Shown: piece after piece, positions 1-8,279 of the stretch
How the letters are laid out: each line of letters starts with the position of its first letter
Numbering within the stretch: position 1 is the first letter of the stretch
Source: an uncultured Campylobacter sp.
GTDB taxonomy: Bacteria; Campylobacterota; Campylobacteria; Campylobacterales; Campylobacteraceae
Direction of reading: 5' to 3'
Assembly: GCF_905373215.1 (NCBI RefSeq)
Contig: NZ_CAJPRT010000010.1
Span: forward strand, 1 to 64,000
DNA: 64,000 nt
Notes under the pieces: generated by a model
Told to the model about the DNA's origin: nothing
The model's input: the letters and a program-made list of their open reading frames with translations, nothing else
Databases searched by the model: none
Position numbers and translations under genes: made by a program

Positions 1-3000
1 ATTGGTTGCACTACCGCTAGCTTTTGCACCTTTTACGTCACCGGTAACTTTGCCGTCGTTTAGAGTTATGGTGTTGCTATCTGCATTACCATTTGCCGCT
101 TCACCGCCGTAAGCGTTTCCATTAATAACGGTATCGTTTGTAGTTACGGTATTATCGTGAACGTTTCCGTTTAGGGAGTAGCCTGCGCTAATGTTTCCGT
201 TTACCACCGCACCTTTTGAGCTATCTTCAAAGCTTAGCTCATTGTGGTGAACCTCTTGGGTTCCGCTATCGCCGTAACCTGCATTTACGTTACCAAAATT
301 TGTTCCGCCCTTAACTATGGTTTTATTGTTATAGACGGTATTTGGAGTTACGCTATCTTTGACATCTGCTCTACCGGAGCTTATATTCTTACCGTTTAGA
401 TCTCCTGCGCTTTGAGATACGTTTACGGTGTTATTTTTATTACCGAATAGCTTATGAGCACCTGCTTGGGCAGCATTGTTAGCTTGGTTCTTGGTTAGCT
501 CACCGCTATCGAAACCGTTATCTATCCAAGCATCTGTAATGGTGCCCTTTCTATATACAAGCTCTTTGTCGGCGTTTTGTTTACGGAAGGTTTCACCGTC
601 ATATTGGTAGTGGTCTTTATCTGTAATGGTATAGACCTGATCTTTTTGGGTGCTTCTATCTTGGAAGTTTATAGTACCGTTATCCTTGCTGATTAACTTA
701 TAGTCTTTGTTATCATCAAGGTTATTGGTATTTACATTAACATTTGTCTGGCTAAGATCGGTAATAGTACTTCCGGTAAGCTTAAGTGCAGGATCGTTTC
801 CGTTGTAGTTGTTAGGGAGATTAAAGTCGATCTTCTTAAAGCCTGCGATGTTTTCAGCTTCTATACTACCAGGAGTCATAGAGCCGTCATCTTTACCTAT
901 CTTTAAAGTATCGTCGTCATCGCCGGTAATGGTTCCTATATTATTACCCTCTACTAGAGTAACGGTTGCTTTTATAGGTTTAGCAGGATCGGTATTTACC
1001 GTATTTATTTTAAGTCCGTTAAAGTTTTTATTCTCGCCTGCTTTACCTACGTTGATTATAGTACCTGCGCTAAGATCCGGATCATATTTTAAGACCTCTT
1101 CGCTATCGAAGTTTTTATCGGATGAGATATTGCGTTTGGTATCCTTTACCCCTTGGATAAATATGGAGTGCTTATCCGTGCTCTTTAACATACCCTTTAA
1201 AGAGATCTCATAGGTAGAAGCATCGGTGATATTAAATACGTTTGTCTGCTGCTTGGCTTTCTCTTTGAAATTTGAGTAATCGCCTCCGTTTTTAATTAGA
1301 TAATACTCCTTACCCTCCTCTATATTAAGTGAGCCGTAGCTATCGCTACTTGGATCGTAATCTATTCCGTTTAGTTGGAACTTAGCGTTATTGATATCGG
1401 TATTGCCGGTAGCGGTTAAATTTAAAGCTGCAGTTGCAGCGCTACCGTTAGCGTTTGAAATTCCATCGAAGTTTAATACGTTAAGATTTGCTATATCGCC
1501 TGCGGTTTTTTGAGTAGAGGCGTTATATACGTTTAGAGCATTATTGGTGCCGCTTGTATTAGATAGACCGTATATCGTTCCTCCTACGCTTCCGCTATGG
1601 AAATTTACGCTGTTGCCGCTACCGCTAGTGGCATCTGCAGCGTAGACGTTACCGTCAACTCTAGCGGTACCTTTTAAATTTACAGTGTTATTGGTTGCAC
1701 TACCGCTAGCTTTTGCACCTTTTACGTCACCGGTAACTTTGCCGCTATCGACATTTACGGTGTTATTGGTTGCGCTGCCGGCTGTCGCCTCTGCGCCCAG
1801 TGCGTTGCCCGCTACCAGTGCGCCTCCCTCTACCGTCACGGTGTTTTGTGAGGTGCCGGTGCGACCGTGTCCGCCCCAAACATTCTTTTTAGCTTCGCCG
1901 CCGTTTAATTTTACAGTATTTTTATCGGCAGCTTTTTGTGAGCTTAATCCGCCGTAGACTTCATCATTCGCGGTAGTATTTGTTAAATTTACGATATTTT
2001 CTTCTGAATTATTGCTTATGCTATATCCGCCGTAAATTTCTTTCGTTACGGCGCTATCGCTTAAGTGTACTTCATTTAATTTAGCAGCTCCGCTTGAAGA
2101 CTGACCGCCGATAACGGAATTTATTTTTGAGTTATTTTGCGCCGTTACGATATTTTTTGCGGCATCTCCGCTATTAGCTTGGCCGCCACTTACGATGCCG
2201 TCCACCTTAGCGCTGTCTAAGGTTATTTTATTATCGTGGGCACTACCGCCGCTCGTATTAACGCCGCCACCGTTGACTTGATTTTTAGCGTGAGTGCGAG
2301 TTAAATTTACGGTATTGTTAAATGAGTTTACGCCTCTTCCGCCAAAAATCGTGCCGCCTACTTCGCCGTCTTCTATATCTACGATATTTCTTGAAGCATC
2401 GTTAGTAGTGGATATGCCACCGTAAATTTCACCGGTTACGACGTTATTCCCTCTAAGTTTGACGTGGTTATCTTCCGCTTTGCCACCTGCAGCGTTACCG
2501 CCGTAAATATTCTCGCCGACTTTGGAGCTAGTCAAAAACACCCTACTGCCGGTTACGGCGCCGTTAGAGCTTTCTCCGCCGGTAACGCTCTTTTTAAAAG
2601 TCGTACCGGTAGAGGTTACTTTATTATTTGAAGCGCCTGTTTTGCTCTTGCCGCCTATGGCTTGTTGACCGATCTCGCCGCCGGTCAGATCTAAATAACT
2701 ATTAGTAACCGTTCCGCCGCGGCTCTCTCCGCCGATCAGTCTTCCGCCTATTTTTGCATTGCCATTAATTTTTGCGTAGTTATTCGCGACATCTTTATTG
2801 TTGCTTCTTCCGCCGATCGCATCGCCGGTTATTTGACCGCCGGTTAACTCCAAATAGCTATTATTAACCTTACCGTCGTAGCTAAGCCCACCAAATACTC
2901 CGTCATCGCCAGCAACATTTGCACCCACGACTTTACCACCGTTCATATCTACATGAGCCCCATCTATATCGCCGTAATATGTAAAAGCACCATAAATTGC

Positions 3001-4101
3001 CTTATCTACTTTACCGCCGCTAATGGTAACATAATCGCCTTTGCTATTAGATTTAAGATCATGGGCGTCGTTTCTATAATAACTTCCGTATACGTAGTTA
3101 GTTACATGACCACCCTCGATAGTAGAGTGATTTTTTTCGGTTTTGCTAACCATATACGCGCCGTTGATATTTCCGACTGTACCTTTTATCAGCTTGCCAT
3201 GATTATTTTTAGCTGTTGCTTTACCACCAGGACCGCTAATACCACCACCCGTACCATTAGCGACTAAAACATCGGTAACTACAGCACCATCGTTATTGAT
3301 AGTGACGATATTATTTTGTAAAGTGGCGGTGCTATTTTCTGCGGCTATTACTCCATTTACGTTTGTTAAATTTACAACACCGGTAATATTTACTTTATTG
3401 CCGTCTGCGCCGCCGTTTTGTACTCCAGCACCAGCAATCCTGCCAGCAATGGTAGGCGTACCGCTGATATTTACTTCATTATTATTTGCCTGGCTTGTAC
3501 CGGTCGCTCTACCGCCCATTACCGCAGTGTATTCAAAATTTGGAAAGCCGCCGTAGAATACTTTAGTAGCACCGCTTATGTTTACGACATTATGGATAGC
3601 GTCTCCGCTAGCATTTGTTCTACCGAACCATGTGCCATTACCGCCGAGTACGACATTATTTACTTCTGCATTATTCAAGTTAACCGTGTTGTTTTTGGCA
3701 CCTTTTCCTTCGCCGCCTACAAGTATCGCTACTGTAGCGCCGTTACTAACGTTGAGCGTATTATTTTCCGCCGAGCTAGTTTGTCTATATTTGAAGTCAG
3801 ATCCTTCGGGAGTGCCATCGCCATTACCTCCACCATAGATCGTGCGATTCCAGGTAATTTCACCACCCGAGGTAACGCCTCTTATTGTTACGATATTATT
3901 ATCGTTTTGTCCGTGAACATTTGCTTTACTTTCAAAGCCGCCCGAGTAATTTTCGCCTGATGATTTATATAATTGACTTGGGGTGCCGTCGCTTTTAGTT
4001 ACCGTTATGACTCCGTTACCGGCTAAAGCTTGTGAAGGAGCAATGGCTAAGCATGCCGCCAAACTTAAACCGGAAATAATCGGTATCTTAATATCTTTCA
4101 T
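1..4101 (-). CDS. Giant exported repeat protein, probable autotransporter adhesin (5' part, runs off the window)
   Basis: Reading from the ATG at 4101 the frame stays open to the left edge, giving about 1367 residues and no end. The first ~28 residues form a signal peptide ending in an A-L-A cleavage motif. The rest is a long series of short beta-type repeats rich in Gly, Asn, Thr and Val, with recurring NNTVN and GGxIYGG-like motifs. This is typical of passenger domains of type V secreted adhesins in Campylobacter. The beta-barrel expected at the C-terminus lies outside the window, so the autotransporter call is inference. An AAGGATT ribosome site sits 8 nt upstream of the ATG. An in-frame 55-bp identical repeat occurs at 1-55 and 1690-1744. 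Several plus-strand open frames opposite this gene are antisense shadows. Confidence 0.75.
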   Translation of the reverse strand, partial: MKDIKIPIISGLSLAACLAIAPSQALAGNGVITVTKSDGTPSQLYKSSGENYSGGFESKANVHGQNDNNIVTIRGVTSGGEITWNRTIYGGGNGDGTPEGSDFKYRQTSSAENNTLNVSNGATVAILVGGEGKGAKNNTVNLNNAEVNNVVLGGNGTWFGRTNASGDAIHNVVNISGATKVFYGGFPNFEYTAVMGGRATGTSQANNNEVNISGTPTIAGRIAGAGVQNGGADGNKVNITGVVNLTNVNGVIAAENSTATLQNNIVTINNDGAVVTDVLVANGTGGGISGPGGKATAKNNHGKLIKGTVGNINGAYMVSKTEKNHSTIEGGHVTNYVYGSYYRNDAHDLKSNSKGDYVTISGGKVDKAIYGAFTYYGDIDGAHVDMNGGKVVGANVAGDDGVFGGLSYDGKVNNSYLELTGGQITGDAIGGRSNNKDVANNYAKINGNAKIGGRLIGGESRGGTVTNSYLDLTGGEIGQQAIGGKSKTGASNNKVTSTGTTFKKSVTGGESSNGAVTGSRVFLTSSKVGENIYGGNAAGGKAEDNHVKLRGNNVVTGEIYGGISTTNDASRNIVDIEDGEVGGTIFGGRGVNSFNNTVNLTRTHAKNQVNGGGVNTSGGSAHDNKITLDSAKVDGIVSGGQANSGDAAKNIVTAQNNSKINSVIGGQSSSGAAKLNEVHLSDSAVTKEIYGGYSISNNSEENIVNLTNTTANDEVYGGLSSQKAADKNTVKLNGGEAKKNVWGGHGRTGTSQNTVTVEGGALVAGNALGAEATAGSATNNTVNVDSGKVTGDVKGAKASGSATNNTVNLKGTARVDGNVYAADATSGSGNSVNFHSGSVGGTIYGLSNTSGTNNALNVYNASTQKTAGDIANLNVLNFDGISNANGSAATAALNLTATGNTDINNAKFQLNGIDYDPSSDSYGSLNIEEGKEYYLIKNGGDYSNFKEKAKQQTNVFNITDASTYEISLKGMLKSTDKHSIFIQGVKDTKRNISSDKNFDSEEVLKYDPDLSAGTIINVGKAGENKNFNGLKINTVNTDPAKPIKATVTLVEGNNIGTITGDDDDTLKIGKDDGSMTPGSIEAENIAGFKKIDFNLPNNYNGNDPALKLTGSTITDLSQTNVNVNTNNLDDNKDYKLISKDNGTINFQDRSTQKDQVYTITDKDHYQYDGETFRKQNADKELVYRKGTITDAWIDNGFDSGELTKNQANNAAQAGAHKLFGNKNNTVNVSQSAGDLNGKNISSGRADVKDSVTPNTVYNNKTIVKGGTNFGNVNAGYGDSGTQEVHHNELSFEDSSKGAVVNGNISAGYSLNGNVHDNTVTTNDTVINGNAYGGEAANGNADSNTITLNDGKVTGDVKGAKASGSATN

Positions 4102-4135
4102 AGTTGTAATCCTTCGTAAAAAATAAAAACTATCC

Positions 4136-4141
4136 ATTATA
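4136..4141 (-). promoter_or_regulatory. -10 element for the giant repeat protein gene
   Basis: On the minus strand a perfect TATAAT lies 35-40 nt upstream of the start codon, preceded by a T-rich stretch (TTTTTATAG). This fits the epsilonproteobacterial sigma70 promoter, which usually lacks a strict -35 box. Assigned from sequence only. Confidence 0.55.
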
Positions 4142-4680
4142 CTATAAAAATACCTATTTACAATAAATTTAATACAATTTCTAACAAAAAGTAGCTTAAT
4201 GCGAAAAAATGGGTATTGCGATGCAACGTTTTCGATAATAAAGTAAAATTTCAGCTTATTTTTGTTATCGAAGCTTAAACGAAAAATTACGATTACAAAA
4301 TGATGGAATTTTAAAATTCCGACCTTAAAATTTAGCCAGCGGGATTCCCAAGAAACGACGCTGCGAGAAAAGCGCTAGAATAAAAAGGCAGCAGTTTCTG
4401 ATAATGAGAAGTAGGGTAGGACATAGATTTTATAAAATTTGGATTTGTAGAATTTAAAATGAAGTAATATACAAGAGGAATTAAAATTTGAAGTAATTCT
4501 AGGTTAGAAGCACATACTTCTGCGGTATGTTGTTAGCAAAGAGATTAAAATTTTAAAGCAGTTCCAGACGAGGCGATAAAAACGATAAAGTAGCGGCGCG
4601 GAGGGTTAAATTTTAAAAATTCTAAGTGAAAATAAAAGCAATGGAGGGGGCAAAATTCTAAGAATTTCAAGCGAAATCTA

Positions 4681-4756
4681 GGCTTTCGGCGGAGGTGCTT
4701 TAAAATAACAAAGGGCTTTCGGCGAAGGTGCTTTAAAATAGCAGAGGGCTTTCGGC
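4681..4756. repeat. 33-bp tandem repeat, 2.3 copies
   Basis: Copies start at 4681, 4714 and 4747 with GGCTTTCGGC. The first two full units differ at only a few positions and share the segment GGTGCTTTAAAATA. The third, partial copy merges into the hairpin that follows. Confidence 0.8.
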
Positions 4757-4787
4757 AGCTTTTATGCTCGCCAAAAGCCCATTTTTA
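4746..4787. terminator. Hairpin, possible terminator
   Basis: GGGCTTTCGGC pairs with GCCAAAAGCCC (one mismatch) across a ~13-nt loop and is followed on the plus strand by ATTTTTAT. On the minus strand it lies ~180 bp beyond the htrA stop but has a poor T-tract. No plus-strand gene ends here, so the direction of use is unclear. Confidence 0.4.
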
Positions 4788-4963
4788 TAGTTTATGCATC
4801 TTTTGCGCTCGAAAGCTAGAAATTTCGCTTGCTAGAAAGCTCAAAATCTCAAAAGCTTCTGTTTGCTTACTTTCAATGTTCCGCTAATGCTTTGAGCTGG
4901 GCTTGTCGCGGTTAAATTTTAACGCTTGCGCGTTTCTCGCCGCTAAAGCCTCGCGAATCGAGC

Positions 4964-6385
4964 TTAGCGGATCACAAGACCTTGCGGAATTCCGCGTCTG
5001 ATAACCCAGACTAGGGTCTTTTTGCCCTTATAATCTTTGATATAACGATCAAAGTCGTCTGAGCTTTTGACATCGTTTTGACCGACTTGGATGATCACGT
5101 CGCCTACCTCAAAGCCGTAATCATCGGCTTTTGAACCATCTTTGACGCTTAAGACGAGGGCGCCCGAGACATCGTCGTCGAGGTTATATTTGCGGCGTAA
5201 GCTGTCATTTAACGTCCTTAGCTTTAGCCCCTCTATCGCGCTTTGTGAGTTTTCGCCGGCTGAGCCTAAGGTGGTGGAGTCGGATTTCATCGCGTCTAGC
5301 TTGATAGTCGTGCTCTTGCTTTTGCCGTCGCGTTCAAATTCTACATCCACTGAGCTTCCTGGAGCCATTGAGCCAATTAAATTTTTTAGCTCGTTGGCGT
5401 TTTTGATAGATTTGCCGTTTATTTTGGTAATCAAATCGCCGCGCTTGATACCTGCTTTATCGGCTGGCATATCCTTTTCTACGCTTGAGATTAGCGCGCC
5501 CTCCTTGCTTTCATAGAGCTCTTTTTGGTCTTTAGACATATCCGAGATCGTAACGCCTATAAAGCCACGCTCGATCTTGCCGTTTGTGATGAGCTTTTCA
5601 GCGATCTCTTTTACCATATTTGAAGGGATCGCAAAGCCTACGCCGTTATTTCCGCCGCCGCGACTTAAAATGGCGGAATTTATCCCCAAAAGCGCGCCGC
5701 GACTATCCACTAGCGCGCCGCCTGAGTTGCCCGGATTAATCGAAGCGTCGGTTTGGATGAAATTTTCATATTGATTTAACCCGATATTGTTTTTATTTAG
5801 CGCCGAGATTATGCCTTGAGTGATGGTGCCGCCCACGCCGAAAGGATTTCCGATAGCAAATACAATGTCGCCCTCCATAGCCTTGGACGAGTCGGCAAAT
5901 TTAACCGCAGAGAGATTTTTTTCGTCGATTTTGATGATCGCAAGGTCGGTTTTGGGGTCGGTGCCGATTACCTTGGCCTTATACTCTTTATCACCCTCTA
6001 GTAGCGTAACTACGATTTCGTCGGCATTTTCTATTACGTGATTATTTGTGACAATATAGCCGTCTTCGGAGATGATGACACCAGAGCCTAGCGAGCTTCC
6101 CTCACGCTCCTGCTGCTGCGGAATGTCAAAATCGAAAAATTGCTTAAAAAACGGATCGTCAAACATCTGCGACATCGGGCTATTGCCTGCTTTGATCTTG
6201 GTTTTAGTTGCGATATTGACGACGGATTTTTTTACGTCCGCAAGCGAGCTGTGATACGAAAGCACCACGTCTTGATTAAAGCCCGGATTTACGCGCTCAT
6301 AATTACTTGGAGCCTCTTTAATGTCGATACTAGCGCCCAAAAGCGCACCTGCTAAGGCTATCGATATGATGATCGATTTTTTCAT
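4964..6385 (-). CDS. htrA: HtrA/DegP-family periplasmic serine protease and chaperone
   Basis: A 473-residue protein with a signal peptide (about 1-18), a trypsin-like domain and two C-terminal PDZ domains. The catalytic triad is visible: His116 in TNNHVIE, Asp147 in DPKTDLAI and Ser221 in GNSGGALVD. In Campylobacter, HtrA degrades or refolds misfolded periplasmic proteins and is also secreted, where it cleaves host junction proteins; that is family knowledge. The length is normal for the family. A strong AAGGAAGC ribosome site precedes the ATG. It is divergent from cbpA-hspR, the same arrangement as in C. jejuni, so the intergenic region probably couples periplasmic and cytoplasmic stress responses. 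Confidence 0.96.
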   Translation of the reverse strand: MKKSIIISIALAGALLGASIDIKEAPSNYERVNPGFNQDVVLSYHSSLADVKKSVVNIATKTKIKAGNSPMSQMFDDPFFKQFFDFDIPQQQEREGSSLGSGVIISEDGYIVTNNHVIENADEIVVTLLEGDKEYKAKVIGTDPKTDLAIIKIDEKNLSAVKFADSSKAMEGDIVFAIGNPFGVGGTITQGIISALNKNNIGLNQYENFIQTDASINPGNSGGALVDSRGALLGINSAILSRGGGNNGVGFAIPSNMVKEIAEKLITNGKIERGFIGVTISDMSKDQKELYESKEGALISSVEKDMPADKAGIKRGDLITKINGKSIKNANELKNLIGSMAPGSSVDVEFERDGKSKSTTIKLDAMKSDSTTLGSAGENSQSAIEGLKLRTLNDSLRRKYNLDDDVSGALVLSVKDGSKADDYGFEVGDVIIQVGQNDVKSSDDFDRYIKDYKGKKTLVWVIRRGIPQGLVIR

Positions 6386-6420
6386 TTTTGCTTCCTTTGT
6401 GATAATGAAATTTTGGCGGA

Positions 6421-6426
6421 ATTATA
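6421..6426 (-). promoter_or_regulatory. -10 element of the htrA promoter
   Basis: TATAAT on the minus strand, 36-41 nt upstream of the htrA ATG. No clear -35 box, which is usual for the genus. Confidence 0.45.
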
Positions 6427-6487
6427 AATTTTGTCCGCTAATATATTCTTAACGCAAAATTAAAATTTATAAATAGAATTTAGCAAA

Positions 6488-6508
6488 CTTGATTGACACT
6501 CACTAAAG
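6488..6508 (+). promoter_or_regulatory. HAIR-type operator, predicted HspR binding site
   Basis: CTTGATT-N7-ACTAAAG matches the HAIR consensus CTTGAGT-N7-ACTCAAG at 6 of 7 positions in each half with the exact 7-nt spacer. It overlaps the -35 box and spacer of the cbpA promoter. hspR, the repressor gene, is the second gene of this transcript, so autoregulation as known for Helicobacter/Campylobacter cbpA-hspR is expected. Confidence 0.75.
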
Positions 6509-6522
6509 TTTTATGATATAAT
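6493..6522 (+). promoter_or_regulatory. Promoter of cbpA-hspR
   Basis: TTGACA at 6493-6498, an 18-nt spacer and TATAAT at 6517-6522, 31 nt before the cbpA ATG. The -35 box is embedded in the predicted HspR operator. Confidence 0.75.
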
Positions 6523-6553
6523 CTACATAAATTTTAAGATTTTAAGGATTAAA

Positions 6554-7468
6554 ATGGCAAGCACAAGCAGTTTATACGAAACCTTAGGCGTGGATAAATC
6601 AGCAAGCGCCGAGGAGATTAAAAAAGCTTACCGCAGGCTGGCTCGCAAGTATCACCCGGATATCAATAAAGAACCAGGAGCTGAGGATAAATTTAAAGAG
6701 ATCAACGCCGCGTATGAAATTTTAAGCGACGAGAAAAAGCGGGCGCAGTATGACCGCCACGGCGACGAGATGTTCGGCGGACAGAATTTCCACGATTTCG
6801 CGCAGGGCTCGGCGAACATGGGCGATCTAAACGACATCCTAAACAGCATTTTCGGTGGCTCCTTCGGCGCAAAAAGTGCAGGCTCGCGCGGTGGATTTAG
6901 TTTCAGCTCTTTCGGTGGCGGCGAAGGTTTTAGTGGCTTTAGCGGCAGTAGTTTCGGTGGCGGCTTTGGCGGCGCGCAGAGCCTAGATACGCACAGCTCG
7001 ATTGAAATTCCTTTTGAAACCGCGATACAAGGCGGCGAGATGAGCGTGCGCGTGGGCGGCGAGACGGTTAAATTTAAAGTACCTGCGGGCATCAATGCGG
7101 GCGAAAAGCTACGCATCAGGGGAAAAGGACAAAAATCAGGCGCTCAAAGCGGCGATCTAATTTTAGAGATAAAAATCGCGCCAAGCGCCGAGTATAGCCG
7201 CGAAGGCGACGATCTTTTCAAAAAAATAGATATTCCTTTGAAAACAGCGCTGTTTGGCGGAAAGGTAGAAATTTCGACGCCGAGCAAAAGCGCAACGATA
7301 AAGGTCGCAAAAAATACCAAAAACGGGCAGAAATACCGCTTAAAAGGCTACGGCGTACAAAACCGCAAGAGTAAAATTTTAGGCGATCTATACGCGGTGG
7401 TAAATGTCGTCTTGCCAGACGTTGATTCGCTGGATGAGGACGTCAAAGCCGCGCTGCAAAAGCTATAA
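6554..7468 (+). CDS. cbpA: CbpA-type DnaJ co-chaperone
   Basis: A 304-residue J-domain protein. The HPD motif at residues 34-36 lies in a standard helix II-III context (RKYHPDINK). A Gly/Phe/Ser-rich linker (roughly 75-145) follows, then the DnaJ C-terminal substrate-binding domain (about 150-300). The Cys-rich zinc region of true DnaJ is absent, which defines the CbpA class. It stimulates DnaK ATPase activity and delivers substrates. An AAGGATT ribosome site precedes the ATG. Cotranscribed with hspR 12 nt downstream and preceded by the HAIR operator, so it is probably heat-inducible. Confidence 0.95.
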   Translation: MASTSSLYETLGVDKSASAEEIKKAYRRLARKYHPDINKEPGAEDKFKEINAAYEILSDEKKRAQYDRHGDEMFGGQNFHDFAQGSANMGDLNDILNSIFGGSFGAKSAGSRGGFSFSSFGGGEGFSGFSGSSFGGGFGGAQSLDTHSSIEIPFETAIQGGEMSVRVGGETVKFKVPAGINAGEKLRIRGKGQKSGAQSGDLILEIKIAPSAEYSREGDDLFKKIDIPLKTALFGGKVEISTPSKSATIKVAKNTKNGQKYRLKGYGVQNRKSKILGDLYAVVNVVLPDVDSLDEDVKAALQKL

Positions 7469-7480
7469 GGAGGCATCAAA

Positions 7481-7792
7481 ATGCATGATTATGATGAGCC
7501 GGTTTATCTCATATCGATAGTTTCGAAGGTCCTAGATATCCATCCGCAGACACTGCGGCAATACGAGCGCGAAGGGCTCGTAAGCCCGGGGCGCACTGAG
7601 GGTAAGATGCGCCTGTACTCGGCGCATGATATGGACCGCATACGCATGATTTTAAACCTTACAAAGGAGCTTGGCGTCAATCTTGCGGGCGTGGATGTGA
7701 TCTTTCGCCTGCAAGAAAGGATTGCCGAGTATGAGCGCGAGATCGAGGAGCTGCGGGCTAGAATTTTAGAGCTTGGCGGAGAGACAGATTAA
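7481..7792 (+). CDS. hspR: HspR, MerR-family heat-shock repressor
   Basis: A 103-residue protein with an N-terminal winged helix of the MerR type (TLRQYEREGLVSP at about 24-36, followed by the RLYSAHD segment) and a C-terminal coiled-coil (about 78-98). HspR binds HAIR sequences and represses chaperone genes. An AAGGAGG ribosome site sits just upstream of the ATG, 12 nt after cbpA. Gene order with cbpA and kefB matches C. jejuni. DnaK normally acts as its co-repressor; that is family knowledge. Confidence 0.95.
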   Translation: MHDYDEPVYLISIVSKVLDIHPQTLRQYEREGLVSPGRTEGKMRLYSAHDMDRIRMILNLTKELGVNLAGVDVIFRLQERIAEYEREIEELRARILELGGETD

Positions 7793-8279
7793 AGTTTGCG
7801 AAATAAAAATTTTAAAGCTCAGCAAAAATCGGATCCTGGTGCTACAAGCTGAAATTTTAATGCTATCAAAAAGCAAGATCGCCTCTTAAGCGTAGGTTCA
7901 AGCGATAAATTTTGATTTTCAGAGAGGATTTGTGGGCGCGTTAAATTTAAGTTGCGCTAAGCAAACCCGGGCGAATTTGCTTGCGATTAAATTTAAAAAC
8001 CACCTTGATATAATTTGGTTTTAAAATTTAAAATTCCAAGCCGTGTTAGATTTTAAAATTTTGCCGCGAGCCTCTAAATTTAGCGATAAAGTGCGACATA
8101 ATTTCTCTATTTTTAAGCGGGATTTTAGTAAAATCACATTATAAAATTTACCCGTAAATTTATATGAAAAGATAAAATTTCATCGATTATCGCCTCCGGT
8201 AAATGGTCGCGGATAATGTAAAATTTGACAATAAATTTAGCGCTAAATTTTATGCATAATCTTACAAAAAAGGGAGTTA
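7793..8279. other. Intergenic region between hspR and the antiporter gene
   Basis: About 490 bp, AT-rich with repeated AAATTT/AAAATTTT words and no supported gene. A TTGACA at 8225 and CATAAT at 8255 lie ahead of the downstream gene, but their spacing (24 nt) is poor. Confidence 0.5.

Larger units (their letters stand above)
4102..4963. other. Intergenic region between htrA and the repeat-protein gene
   Basis: About 860 bp without a convincing gene. It holds the repeat-protein promoter at its left end, a short tandem repeat of 33-bp period (4681-4756) and a hairpin (4746-4780). The remainder is AT-rich filler with no conserved coding pattern that I can see. Confidence 0.6.

Noticed and set aside
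2953..3960. Plus-strand ORFs of 86-180 codons opposite the adhesin gene
   Set aside because: They mirror the repeat codons of the minus-strand gene and have no independent start signals.
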